DNA of 64,000 nucleotides from Dryomyza anilis (lineage: Eukaryota; Arthropoda; Insecta; Diptera; Dryomyzidae). A model generated the notes under the pieces. The model was not told where the DNA came from. It saw only the letters and a list, made by a program, of their open reading frames with translations, and made no database searches. Location: assembly GCA_951804985.1 (NCBI GenBank), contig OX638132.1, positions 3,887,529 to 3,951,528 of the forward strand. The letters are read 5' to 3'. This document shows, in pieces, positions 46,501-58,560 of this stretch (its first letter is position 1; each line of letters starts with the position of its first letter). Both the position numbers and the translations under genes were made by a program.

Positions 46501-48188
46501 TTATTTATAATTACAACTTTTTATTAATAAACAGTTTTATGTAAAAAAATTATAACAAAAAAAAAATTTTCGGATTATTTTTTTCTTTTTTTTAAATACA
46601 AATTTTTGTAACTTTGTTTTCGAATTATTTGAAAAAAAAAATTTTTTTTTTTGTAAAATTCATAAAAAAAATGCCCATAAATTAATTTATTAAAAAAATA
46701 TTAGTTCAAGAATATTCATCATATTGAATATTATATTCATAAATTATGTTATATTCATCAATATGATGATTCAAATTCATTGTATTAAATATTTCGTTCT
46801 TCACTGTGATAGTATGAATAAGTTCATATATACAATGAATGCATTCATAAATATGTCATTTAATGAACGGTGGTATCAATATAACGAATCTGGTTGTTGG
46901 AAAAAAATTCCAAATATTTCGTTCTTCACTGTGATAGTATGAATAAGTTCATATATACAATGAATGCATTCATAAATATGTCATTTAATGAACGGTGGTA
47001 TCAATATAACGAATCTGGTTGTTGGAAAAAAATTCATAATATTTATGAATAAATTCATCATATTGATGATTTTTTTTTGTGTAGGCGATCGTTTCACATT
47101 TTTTATAAATTAAGGTATGTTAATGAACAAATTTTTAATATCCTTCGATCACTTTTATATTGTATTATAAAACTACTTTTCTAATTACCATAATTATTAC
47201 TTGATGCATTAAAAATAATTATGGTATACAACATATTTTGGGAGGTATCCAACTGATTATGTTGAACTCGAATGAGTTCAAGAACAATCAAGATTTCTTG
47301 CAATGTACACAATTAAAAGCCATAAAATTGTGTAGACTTTGAGGCTATGCATTTGGCCAAACTTTGCAGCTGTCCATTAAAGACAACTGGTTGCTGGCTA
47401 CCCAAGTCAAGGCCTTTATTTGTGTTTCTAGCAGTTGACATTTAAAGAATTTAATAATGTTGAATTTTATACATATTTTTTACAGTTACCCTCGGTGGAG
47501 CCTTTTAAAATGGACACATTAGCCTTGCAACTCACCGAAGGTCCTCAGGGTTACAAGATCACCTTGAAGAATATGGAAGTGTTTGGTGCTAGCAATTTTG
47601 AGGTTAAATCCATGAAACTGAGCGAAAATGGCAAACCGTTCGAGGCAAAAATTGTGATGCCCAAACTGAAGATTGAAGCGAAATATACCAGCTCGGGAGT
47701 TTTGTTGATCATACCAGCCTCGGGCGGTGGCGACTTTAGTGCTGTTTTTGGTAAATACTAAAGAAATAAAATGTTCTTGAAACTTAATTTTTAATGCAAC
47801 TATATGATTTCAATTTATAGATGGCGTTACCGCTGATCTGACCGGTAAGGTGTCCACACATGAAAAGGCAACTGGCACTCATCTGCATGTAGATGCACTC
47901 TCGATTGCCTTGGACGTCAAGACGGTGAAGATGAGCATCGCCGGAGCTTTTAACAATAATCGTATTCTGCGTAAGTTTAATTTGAACTATTTTGTATGTT
48001 TTATTTTAATTTAATATTTTTGTAATCTAATAATAGTGGAGGCTACAAATCTTTTTCTGCGCGACAACGGTCAAATCGTGCTGGAGGCCATGCAGCCCCA
48101 GTTGCAAAAGAAACTCTCCGTAGAGTTTGGCAAACTGGCCAATCAGCTGCTGAAGAATGTGCCCAGAGAGAAGTTCTATGTGGATTGA
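40559..48188 (+). CDS. Takeout/JHBP-like secreted protein (gene C)
   Basis: Five exons on the plus strand: 40559-40625, 43599-43708, 47486-47750, 47821-47970 and 48037-48188. GT-AG junctions and phases (1, 0, 1, 1) agree and give 247 residues, the same length as gene B. A signal peptide (MWKFIFCLAVLQIVWAANNG) precedes C29-x9-C39, then EHLKPYLARGIPEIE, LKNMEVFGASNFEVKSMKL, the glycine motif IPASGGGDFSAVF and a C-terminal helix ending NVPREKFYVD. This is the complete takeout/juvenile-hormone-binding layout; the protein should be secreted and carry a hydrophobic ligand. Gene C lacks the phase-2 intron that splits the third block in B. Introns 1 (3.0 kb) and 2 (3.8 kb) contain transposon remnants; introns 3 and 4 are 66-70 bp. 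It runs opposite to genes A and B. No damage seen. Confidence 0.94.
41010..41734. mobile_element. Decayed Tc1/mariner-like element in gene C intron 1
   Basis: AAAGGGTGTAAACGAAATTA at the left and TAATTTCATTTACACCCTTT at the right are inverted ends with few mismatches over about 30 bases. The 725-bp interior shows frame fragments on the plus strand, for example SFKVPN...DPKTRARDC, separated by stops, which look like pieces of a Tc1-type transposase. That family match is a judgement by eye. TA flanks are possible but blurred. Confidence 0.55.
41760..41979. mobile_element. MITE family 1, full copy (reverse orientation)
   Basis: TA|CACCAAGAAAAAAATAC to GAATTATATCTGGGTG|TA, 220 bp. Internal blocks match the copy at 5235 in reverse complement. 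In gene C intron 1, directly after the Tc1-like remnant. Confidence 0.85.
42697..42975 (-). mobile_element. tRNA-derived SINE, minus strand
   Basis: On the minus strand GTAGCACAGTGGTTAGTGAT and TTGGACTGCGAGCCGAAAAT align with the head of the SINE at 10019, and GCCGTTCAGATTCGGTATTA...ACTGTTGGACCCACCAC aligns with its tail. Differences are spread along its length, so it is an old copy. In gene C intron 1. Open frames across it are not genes. Confidence 0.75.
43709..45698. other. Gene C intron 2, left part
   Basis: No nested gene supported. AT-rich sequence with CTACAA/ATTTGTAG words. A short frame at 45410-45631 is richer in CG words (TTCGTC, ACGTTTC) but has no recognised family. Confidence 0.45.
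45699..47081. mobile_element. MITE family 6 (TTCATCAATATGATGAA), long copy
   Basis: TA|CGCAGAAAAAAAAATATA to ATGATTTTTTTTTGTG|TA. The interior is rich in CATCATATT(G/A)ATGAA, TTCGTTCTTCA and TGAACG..TGGTAACTGTC words shared with copies at 48590, 49724 and 51727. It is longer than the 656-bp copy at 49724, partly because of the tandem duplication at 46787-47036. In gene C intron 2, about 400 bp before exon 3. Confidence 0.8.
46787..47036. repeat. Exact 125-bp tandem duplication
   Basis: The segment starting AAATATTTCGTTCTTCACTG and ending TGTTGGAAAAAAATTC occurs twice in a row (46787-46911 and 46912-47036) with no difference that I can find. The surrounding element is old and diverged, so this duplication is recent or an assembly artefact. 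Confidence 0.85.
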
Positions 48189-48589
48189 GCGTAGCGGTGT
48201 TTTAAGCAAACAGTTACCTACTATCAAGAAACATTTACTTGCGATAGCGTAATGTTCAATATTAACTATTTTAAAGAAACTTTTTATTGTTATTAAGTAA
48301 CAAAAATAATTCTTATTGTAAATATAAAAAAAAACTATTAGTGTACTAAGTAATAAGTTATTGTTTTTTAAGGCATTGTACTAATTAATTTTATGTGATG
48401 ATTAAATTACGAAATATATAAATATTTTATATTTAAAAGAGTAACAAAAAATTATTTTATTCCAATAGGAAAAGCGGATTACTACACAATCGAATGCGTC
48501 GGCATTTTAATACTGAGTTCTGACTACTTTTACACAGACATTGCCCAGGGCAAGAATGCATTCACAGTAGATTTTGAAGTAATGCTACA
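48189..48589 (+). other. Gene C 3' UTR and downstream flank
   Basis: Follows the TGA of gene C. No canonical AATAAA is obvious close to the stop; ATATAAA variants occur near 48320 and 48415. No further gene. Confidence 0.4.
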
Positions 48590-49073
48590 TAGAAAAAGAT
48601 CTTTGGAATGATGAAAGTCTTCATAATGATGAATTTTGTTCTTCAAACCATAATTTATTGTATTGAAGAACAAATCATAATATTGATTAATCCAAAGCAT
48701 CAATGTTATGAATTCAACATCAATATGATGAATGACTGAAAAAGTGTTCTCTAATCTTATGAAGTGTATGCAATGATTGTGTTTCATCACATTAATGAAT
48801 AAATACATAAGACACAAAATATACATATGTACATCATATTGAAGAATTTTGTTCATCAAACCAAATTTAAAACAAAATATTTAGTTTTTCGTTTATTTTT
48901 TGCCACACTTTGGCTTCTTAAGAGGTTTTTCTTTATTACTACTTTTATAATGCTTGCTCGACATGTATAATTTAGTAAATGTTTTATAATATATTTATTT
49001 GTATTTTTTTTTTTTTTTAAATATTAAAACATATATTTAATAAAAAGGAATACTTATAAAACATATATTTTAT
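48590..49073. mobile_element. MITE family 6, left part only
   Basis: AATGATGAATTTTGTTCTTC, AAACCATAATTTATTGTATT and GAATTCAACATCAATATGAT match the left half of family 6. The copy runs to about 49070 where dispersed repeat R begins; the matching right half is absent beyond it. Confidence 0.7.
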
Positions 49074-49690
49074 TATACCCTACACCTATGAGGTACAGGG
49101 TATATTAAGTTTGTGCAGATATTGTAATGCCCCTTAGGAGACGTGTCCGGTATGGAAAAGTATACATATTCTTGATCAGCATAACTACCCGAATCCGTTT
49201 AGCCATATCCGTCAGTCTGTATTGCTGTCTGACCGGATACAGAATAACTTGAAAATACTTGTCAGAATGCGATGAAATTTCGTTTCAATATGTTTTAGCC
49301 AAAAAATGGTTCTGAGTTTGAAAATAAACCCAATCGGTAAACGAACACGCCCACCTCCCATACAAGACACTTATATATAACTTTTTGGGAATAACTCGAA
49401 AAGTGTTAGAAATATATTTATAAAATTTAAAACATATAGTTATAATTCGCCTAAAAATATATGTTCCAAAAATGGACGTGATCCGCCCACATTTGAATAT
49501 TTATAATTTTTTAGTGATTTTTCTAGTGGAAATTTTAGTCGTAAATTATTAAAAATTATCCCAACAAATTATACCACTAATATATCCAACAAGAGTGTAG
49601 GGTATTCCATAGTTCGGCCCGACCGACTATAAAAGTCCGCCCCCATGTGGCCGAACTTACCCATGTGACCTAACTTTCCCAACTAGTTTT
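49074..49690 (-). repeat. Dispersed repeat family R, copy 3
   Basis: From TATACCCTACACCTATGAGG to CCTAACTTTCCCAACTAGTT, same orientation as the copy at 33709. The (GTCT)n run is short here (CCGTCAGTCTGTATTGCTGT) and the block before TAGGGTATTCCATAG is shortened. Confidence 0.85.
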
Positions 49691-49723
49691 TATTTAATCC
49701 TGCACTAAATTTTCACTCGGGTA

Positions 49724-50379
49724 CACAGAAAAAAGATGTACATCATATTAATGAATTCCGTTCTTCAAACCATGATTCGTTGTATTGAAAAACCATTTAT
49801 AATATTAATGACTAACGACATCAATGTTATGAATGCGATCATAAATATGATGAACACTTGGTAACTGTCGAAAAAGTGTTCTTCAATATGATGAATTATA
49901 TGCGAATAATACGTTTCATCATATTAATGAACAAGAACATTAAATACAACATATTTTACTTCATATTGAAGAATGATGTTCGTGAAACCAAATCTCAATT
50001 AAAATATTTATTTTAGGTTCATTTTTTGCCGTACTTCTTAGTTCTCAAGTAGTTCTTGTAAAAGTTACTTCTTATATAATGCTTGCTCGACATGCATAAA
50101 TTTGTAAAATGTTTTATAATATATTTATTTATAAATATAACTTTTTATTAATAAAAAGTTATATTTAAAAAAAAATAATTTTTCTACAATTTTTATCCTC
50201 GGATAATTGTTTTTTTTTTTGAAATTTTTTCATCAATTCAAATTCATTGTTTGAATATTTCGTTCTTCACTATGATGTTCCATAACACCAATAGCAATAT
50301 GATGAATCTGGTAGTTGGTGAAAGAATTCATAATATTTATGAATAAATTCATCATATTGATGAAGTTGTTTTTTCTGTG
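49724..50379. mobile_element. MITE family 6, 656-bp copy with clean ends
   Basis: TA|CACAGAAAAAAGATGTACAT to ATTGATGAAGTTGTTTTTTC then TGTG|TA. The first and last 11 bases are exact inverted copies and a TA duplication is intact, so the family ends are defined here. Confidence 0.9.
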
Positions 50380-51726
50380 TAGGAAGAAATATTTCCCACT
50401 TGGACTCCTTCTTATACTTACTATTTAAAAGTTTTCATAATAAATAAAAAAAAACTTCGCTGTTTCTCTTTTACTAATAATTTTACTTTTATTAAATATT
50501 TAAGTATTTATGTATGTTTTTAAATTGTCGCATTATATATTAACATGCTTTTCTTCTTGCTAATTTAGTGGTATTATTATCATTATTTTTGCATTACTGA
50601 AATTGTTTTAAAATACATTTTTCTTTATTAAGAATTTTTATTAATAATTTTTTTAAATTTGTTTCAAAGTTTATGTATTATTTTATTAAATATTTTGTTA
50701 CCAAGATGAAGTAATTTAAATAATTTAACTTTAAACTTGAATTTTAATTAAACTGTTAAAAAGTATTCGGAAAAAAACGCAAAACTATTTAGTTTATAAA
50801 CTGCTAACCGGGTTTAACTACAATTTACATGTGAAAATATCTACAATTTAAAATTTACATTATTTCAAAATTAATAGCTAATAAAATAACTTGCATGTAA
50901 AAATTTATAGCATGCGACAAACTATTTATTGAACTATTGATAAATAATGCTTTTAAATTCAAATGAATTTCTAATATTCATGTAATTTTATTATATAACA
51001 AATGACTAAAGTTATTAAAAAGAAACTATTCGCTGTAATAAAAATGTCTGTAAAAAATTGATTTAATAAAAGATATTGGCAAAATTTATAATTATATATG
51101 CTGTTTTTACATTTTATATTAATAATCATTTTATTATTTTAATATATTGTGCTGCATATTTACTTAATTAGTTTATGAAATATTTTAAAACCTCAAATTT
51201 AAATTTTTTGTCACGTATTTTTTTTGCAAACAATTATTTCACATTTACAATAAAATTGGGTCTGCGCTAGTACAAAATATTTCTTGTTCAGATACAATTT
51301 ACTTTTAATTTTGCATATCATTTTACATTGTAAAATGTTTTTAATTTTTTTTTTGGCTTTAAAAGATAGTTTTTTGTTGTTTGAGTTTTAGGTTTTTTGC
51401 GAAATGTAGAAAAATTCATTTAAATTGGAAATTCTGAAAAATACAAATTAAAGAAAATTAAAATAAAAAATAATTTAAACAAAACCCCAGTGATAAAATT
51501 ATCAAGTCCTGCCAGCACATATTCTGTAGAAAGCTCAGTATTTTGTAATAAAAAAAAATAAGGCAGTGCCTCCTAAATTAATTTAAGTCATTCCACTCTA
51601 TCTTCAAAAGAAGCGCTCTGTAGAGGACAAACATGCTAGAAAATAGCTTGACTGAATACTGCAACCATTCTAATAGAAAGTAAAATATTTGAAAAAGCCA
51701 GCAAATCTGTTGGCGCTTAATCTCTA
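50380..51726. other. Very AT-rich intergenic DNA
   Basis: No gene or repeat boundary recognised. Long A/T runs throughout. Confidence 0.5.
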
Positions 51727-52651
51727 CACTGAAAAAATTCATCAATATGATGAATATATTCATAAATATTATGAATTTTTTCGCCAACTACCAGATTCAT
51801 CATTTTGATACCACCGTTCATTAAATGACATATTGATGAATGCTTTCATTATATTTATATTTCAAATTATTCATACTATCGAACATCATAGTGAAGAACG
51901 AAATATTCAATACAATGAATTTGAATCGTCATATTGATGAATATAATCATAATATCTACGAATAATTTAAAATTTTGTTGTACATTTTTTTATGTATCTA
52001 TGAACATAAAATTCAATATTATAAATATTTTTGAACTTTTTTACGAAATTATCAAAAAAAAAGGTCTTTAGAAAATAATTCGAAATTTTTTTTTAATTTT
52101 GTTGAAAAAATATTTTATTAAAAAAAAATCTAACTCATATAAAAATTATAAATACATAAATATGTAAATGGAGACAAATTTGTGTTTGAAATTTGATGTT
52201 GAAAAATATTGCAACCAAAACACATTTAAAAAATACGATTTTAATTCAAATAATGAATTTATCAATATGATGAAACCAGGTAGGTGGTGAAATTTTTGAA
52301 TAAATTCTTTGTGTGTACAAGAACTACTTGAAAACTGAGAAGTATAGCAAAAAAATGAATGAAAAATAAATAATTTGTTTAAAATTTGGTTTTATGAATA
52401 GCATTTTTAAATATGATGTACATATATGATATATTTTATGTATTTGTTCATTAATATGATGAACCTATTCATCAAATACAGTTGTTCATATTGAAGAACA
52501 CTCTATCGACAGTTACCAAGCGTTCCATATATTTATGATCGCATTCATAACATTGATGTCTTTAGTTATTAATATTATGAATGGTTCTTCAATGCAATGA
52601 ATCATGGTTTGAAGAACGAAATTCATCAATATGTTGCATATTTTTTCTGTA
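51727..52651. mobile_element. MITE family 6, reverse copy
   Basis: TA|CACTGAAAAAATTCATCAAT to TGTTGCATATTTTTTCTGTA|TA. Internal words GAACGAAATATTCAATACAA and AATCATGGTTTGAAGAACGA are the reverse complement of those in the copy at 49724, but with an extra central block, so full length is near 0.9 kb. Confidence 0.8.
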
Positions 52652-52659
52652 TACAAGAA

Positions 52660-53695
52660 GACTGCTTACCAATTTATATTTATTGATTATCAAGTTATAT
52701 GGGAAGGCCTGATAGCGTCTATTTTTGGATGAGATATGCTATATATTGTTACATGAGAAACGATATGAGAAGGCCTGCAAAGTGCTCTTCTTTAAGATGC
52801 CAAACAAGCAGATCTACTGAGAGTCGTTCCTTGAGAAACGAATAGGCAAAAATGTTCATTTCATATAAAAAATAAGAAAGGAAATCGTTTATTGGGGAAG
52901 GGCTTCTAACTACTAGAGAATCTGTGCTACCATTGCTTCTTAATTTTTCTACTGGGAATTTTACTATTGCAACGTTATGACAAATATTTATACTTACGTC
53001 TCGAGTATTTAAATAGTACTTAGTTGGAAAGCCTTGCAAAAAGTGCGTCATTTGGAGCACACATCACATTATGATGCATACAAAACAAGCATTTTCACAT
53101 TACATTTCAGTAGTAAGGCCTTGCCAGTAGAACCCCTGCTATAACAATTTCTTGGCATGTGTAATAGACATACTGCCATCACTAAAGCAGGTATACTTCC
53201 AACACAACTTCCAGAAAATAAGCGCCAAGATGAGTATTTCAAATATTTTTCATTTCCAAGGCAAAGCATTTCTAGCACACCTTCTATGGAATGATAAAAG
53301 TAATATGTAAAATTATTTTGTGAACTCTTCTGAGAGCTGTTATTTGCAAAACAAATAGAAAAGTTCTGCAAAATATTTATTTCATATCAAAAAAAAGAAG
53401 AAAGGAAATCATTTAGTCTGGAAGTTGCTCTACAAACTTGAGAAGCATGTTATACCAGAATTTTACTACTGCACTCAAAATAAATTATAAATATCAATTG
53501 CAAACTTTAATTGCTAAAGTGTAGCAAACTTTAACTAGTAATTACAGCAGCCCTTTATTTGACATATCGAGCAGTTTGGTAGAAATCGGTGTGAACAAGA
53601 AGGGGTCGTGTCTCTGCTAAGCATATCGCGAGGTGTGTACAAGAACGGGTCATGTTACTGCTAAGCATATCGTGAGTGACGTGGCATTTTTGCAC
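52660..53695. repeat. Diverged direct repeats, about 525 bp apart
   Basis: ATTTCATATAAAAAATAAGA...AAGGAAATCGTTTA at about 52857 recurs as ATTTCATATCAAAAAAAAGA...AAGGAAATCATTTA at about 53380. Both are followed by similar GAATTTTACTA.TGC segments, so two old copies of a roughly 525-bp unit are likely. At 53588-53680 AACAAGAAGGGGTCGTGTCT and CTGCTAAGCATATCGCGAG are repeated once more in tandem (ACAAGAACGGGTCATGTTAC). No gene; open frames here are unsupported. Confidence 0.55.
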
Positions 53696-56569
53696 TCAGC
53701 AGCAAATGTGTCTATAATTCGTAAACTGTTTTCTGAGAAACAATTGATTTAAAACCAATATATCTTCCAAGTAGTGATAATGCAAGGGTGCGCAATAGTT
53801 TGTGAAATGTTGAAGCACGGAGTAGTTAAAATAAAATATAATGTATAATAAAGAAAATGTAAAAAAGTAAAAATTTAAAAAAAGAAAAAAACAAAAAGAT
53901 TTATATAAATTGTTTCTTAACAATTGAAGTTAACTTTAAAAAATTAGTTAAACAGCTAAAATTGCCTGCTCTAATAGTATAAAAAAAGTTATTTAAAACA
54001 ACATTCGCTGTTGCAGCAAAATCTAACGCTTTTTAGTTTTCAGCAAACATTTGTGCTATTTCAGCAAACCTTTTCGCTGCTGCTACACACTTTGTATATT
54101 GAGTGTAGGTTTCTTGAAGTAGAAATACAAAGTATTTCAATGCATGCTCAATCCAAAGAAATTATATCTCAAACGGCCGAATTGTTTTCAAACTCAAAAG
54201 AAAATAAAAACACAAATATATTTTTTTTTTACTACATAATAAATCATTTTTTATTTTCAAACTTGAATTAATATTTGTTTTAATTTGCTGTTTTTGTTTT
54301 TTATAAGAAACATAATAGTTAATAATATAAGTATAAATATAAGTTTAAATATAATTTTAAATATTATTATTATTTTCAAACATAGAAAACATATTGATCA
54401 ACTAAAGACTACGAGACAGTAAATCTTAGAGCTACTAAAATTGGTTTTCTGCTAATGCTACGATTTAATTTCAGCTTAAAAGCGAACGTAGTAAAACTAA
54501 AAGCGCACGTAGTTGAATAACATGAACTTAAAATGTAAATGAAATGCATAGCAAAATAATATTTAAGGAATTAATGCATAAATTAATGAGATTTGTTTAT
54601 TTTTTGAATGCAGCGAAATTTCAGCAATTTTATTTAATACAATTTGTAGTGTTTTAATTTTAATTAATGCATTTTAAAATGTTTTCTTCGTGAGTTTCTG
54701 TGTGATTTCTTTTTTTTTACAACAAATTACATTTTTTTTTTGTGGTTTTGCTTAAATTGCGTAGCAAAATCGAACAATAATTTTACAAATTTTAATTTTT
54801 TAATATTATTAATTATGTGTGTGTGTTTTTTTTACAATAAAAATGCTTTGTCTCTGCACAAAAATTTTTACAAAATATTCACAAATAAACAGGCAGCTGC
54901 GTGCGTAGTTGAAGCATCAAATTTGGGTGCGTTTTTAATATTTTTTACAGTGTAAAAGTGCGGCGTTAGAGTTGCATCAAAGCAGCAGAAATACAATGCG
55001 AAACATATAGAAGTACAATTTATAGTATGCAAATAATTTAAAATTGCAAAAGACGCATTTTAAAAAAATGTGTATCACGCGCGAAAAAAGTTTTTGCATT
55101 TTTATAGCATGCTACATTACAATGTTATGCGTTTAGCTTTGCCCACAGCTGCGTTGCCTTATTTTTTTTTCTTTTTTAACGTCAAATTCGTTGAATGTAT
55201 GTCACATTTATACAATTTATATATTTTAAATTCAAATTTTAGATTTTAGCGCACTATCAAAAAATATTTATTCTCGTTCACATGCGATATTTTTGGCAAA
55301 TCTTATAAAATGCTTTCAAATTAAATGAATTTTTCTAGTTTTCTTTTAGTTTAAGTATTTCTGATTAGTGGTTTAACATGTTTAGGGTGTTGGTTTTAAA
55401 TTGATTTTTTTTAAGATTTTCTAAAGTGCAAAAATGTTGATTTTTTGTATTTAGTTGGGGTGTGTTATTTTTGTGCTTAATGCTTTTTCAAAGTTTTTAT
55501 AAAAATTGTTTGCAAAGTTTTGTTCACTTTTGTAGCTATAAATTTATGAAAGTTGTTCTTTTATGCTGCACTTTTAAAATTGTTTTCAAATTTAGTTTTT
55601 ATCATATTTAATTTTTCATATTTAATTTGTTTAAAATTTATGGTTTTTTTTTTCATTATTATAATTGGTAATATTTACGTTAAGTCTACACAAAATGTCT
55701 ACAATGATTTATATATATTTAAAAATTTCTACAGTTTCTTAAATTTTTATGGTTCTTCTGCTTGCCAAAAATACAATTCTTAAAAAATTCTTTGCCGCAT
55801 ACGCCGCATATGTTATCGCTTAGTATATTTTATTAATTCTTGTGTACGCTTTACTTGCTGGGTTCATTTAATTTTCAATTTTATTTTTTGGGTAGAGGGA
55901 AGTTTTTTCTTTTCAATTTTGTTACTTTGAAAATGTTCTATTCGTAAAAATTTGTCGCTGTACCTGCAAAATTTATATTTTGCACCAAATGCGACCGATC
56001 CGTTTTAATTATTAACTCGCATTATATTTTGTATATTTAGTACATATTTTAATTTTAAGAAATTTTAGTATTTTGCTGTTTTTTTTGTTTGTTTGTTTGT
56101 TTGCTGGTTGTTCTTGTTAAATACAATTCTACATTTAATACAATTAATAATTTTAATTTATAATATATATATATAAATATTTATATAAGTATGTATAGCA
56201 TATTACAGTTAATATATATTTCTGCATGTGTATATAGTAATTATTTATAATAGTTTGAATGTGTGTATTTTTTTATAATATTTTTGTTTTCTAAATCAAA
56301 AATGCATTTTGCATTTCTGTGTATGTTCGCTATTTTGCGTGTGTCATGTTTTTGTATTAATCGCATTTGAGTTTTTTAAAAATGATTCTTTTTTATGTTT
56401 GCAGCAACTTAAAAATAATTAGTTGTTGTATAAAAAATAATACAAACATAAGCATTAATATTATCAGTGCATGCGCTGTAAAGGCTAATGGTAAAAATAT
56501 GAATAAAAACAAAAAAAACTTATTTAAATCGATGAATGCAACTTTGTTTTTGTAATGTTAACAAATTTC
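53696..56569. other. Long AT-rich stretch without a gene
   Basis: Only low-complexity sequence is seen (poly-T, TATATATATATAAATATTTA at about 56164, and GTTTGTTTGTTTG at about 56090). Could be distal pumilio 3' UTR or intergenic DNA; sequence alone does not decide. Confidence 0.45.
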
Positions 56570-58560
56570 ACTGTCAAGCATATAATTGTAAAACTAAAAA
56601 TAATATAAATGAATAGATTGCATTAATGACAATATAAATTGTAATAATGACAAATTAAATTGTAATAATGACAAATTAAATTGTAATAATAATGACATGA
56701 ATTGCATTAATAAATAGAATGCATTACTGACAACATAAATTGTAATAATATCAAATTAAATTGTAATCATAACAACTTAAATTGTTATAATGACAAATTA
56801 TATTGTAATAATAACAACATAAATTGTTTGAATATCAAATTTAAACTGTAATAATGACAACTTAATGTATAATAATGACAATTTAATGTGTAATGATGAC
56901 AATTTAAAGAGACAACTTAAATAGTAATTAATAACCAATTCAATTGTTGTAATTACCAATGTACTGTACTGTTGTTGCGATAAAACACATTGTCTATGAC
57001 AAATGAAATCGTATAATCGACAAACGTTGAGCATTAGTGACAACATAAATTGCTATTGAAACTTGCAATAATTACAAACTAATTTGTAATAATGACAATA
57101 TACATTGTAATAATGACAAAATAAATTGAATAATGACAAGTTAAAGTTTAATTATGTCAATTTAATGAGTAATAATTACAATTTAAATTGTAATTAATAA
57201 CCACTTCAATTGTTGTAATGACCAATGTTCTGTACTGTTATTGAAGTATACAAATTGTCTATGCCAACTAATTTTGTAGAATTAACAAATATGCTTTATG
57301 CAAATGGGACAACATAAATTACTATTGACAAGTTAAATTGTAATAATGACAAATTAAATTGTAATAATGAAAAATTAAATTGTAATAATGACAATATAAA
57401 TTGTAATAATGACAAATTAAATTGTATTAATGACAAATTAAATTGTAAAAATAACAACAGTAACTGTAATAATAACAAATTAAATTGTATTAAATTATAG
57501 AATGCATTAATGACAATATAAATTGTTATTGCCAACATAAATTGTAATAATATAAAATTATATTGTAAAAATGCCAATTTAAAGTGTAATAATAACAACA
57601 TAAATTGAAATAATGACAAATTAAAATGTAATAATAACTTTCATTGTAATAATAACAAACTAAATTGTATTAATGACAAATTTGAAGTGTAATAATTACA
57701 ATTTAATGTGTAATAATGACAATTTAATGTGTAATGATGACAATTTAATGTGACAACTTAAATAGTAATTAATAACCACTTCAATTGTTTTAATGACCAA
57801 TGTTCTGTACTGTTGTTGAGATAAACTCATTGTCTATGAGGTAAAAACATTGTCTATGACAACTTAAATCGTATTACCGACCAGTGACAATATGACAATA
57901 TACATTATAATAATGACAAAATGAATTGTAATAATGACAAGTTAAAGTTTAATTATGAGAATTTAATGAGTAATAATAACAATTTAAATTGTAATTAATA
58001 ACAACTCAATTGTTGTAATGACCAATGTTCTGTACTGTTGTTGAGGTAAACTAATTGTCTATGCCAACTGATTTTGTAGAATTAACAAATATGCTTTATG
58101 CTAATGGGATATGCATTAAGAACAACATAAATTGCTATTGACAACTTAAATTGTATTAATGACATGTTTGAAGTGTAATAAGGACAATTTAATGTGTAAA
58201 AATGACAATTTAATGATACAACAGTAGTCATTAATTAATACAATTGTTATATTTTCAAATGCACTGTTGTTGAGGCTAACACATTGCATATGACAATTTA
58301 AATTGTAATAAACACAATCTAAATTGTAATGACTACAATTAAAAGTGATGCAATAACAATTTAAAATGTAATAATAACAATTTACATTGTAATTATGACA
58401 ATTTAATGTGTCATAATGACGAGTTAAATTGTAATTAATAAACAAAATGTTTTAATGACAATTGTACCGTTGAACTTTAACATTTCTGTGTTTTAAATTA
58501 CTGCTTAAATTGCTCAAAATGACAAATAGTAGTAACAACATATATTATTGTTAAAGTCAA
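56570..58560. repeat. Large degenerate tandem array (TTGTAATAATGACAAATTAAA)
   Basis: About two kilobases built of 16-21-bp variants of TTGTAATAATGACAAATTAA. A higher-order block, TAATTAATAACCA.TTCAAT then TTGT, AATGACCAATGT and CTGTACTGTTGTTGAG, recurs at about 56930, 57185, 57765 and 57990. Minus-strand open frames with LLQFNLSLLQFN text are translations of the array. Confidence 0.9.

Noticed and set aside
46724..46942. Plus-strand 72-codon frame
   Set aside because: Falls inside a family 6 MITE and across its tandem duplication; no similarity to a protein family.
48027..48227. Minus-strand open frame
   Set aside because: Antisense shadow of gene C exon 5 (48037-48188).
57296..57619. 107-codon minus-strand open frame rich in LLQFNLSLLQFN
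   Set aside because: It is a direct translation of the GTAATAATGACAA tandem array; the same applies to frames at 56798-57046 and 58146-58445.
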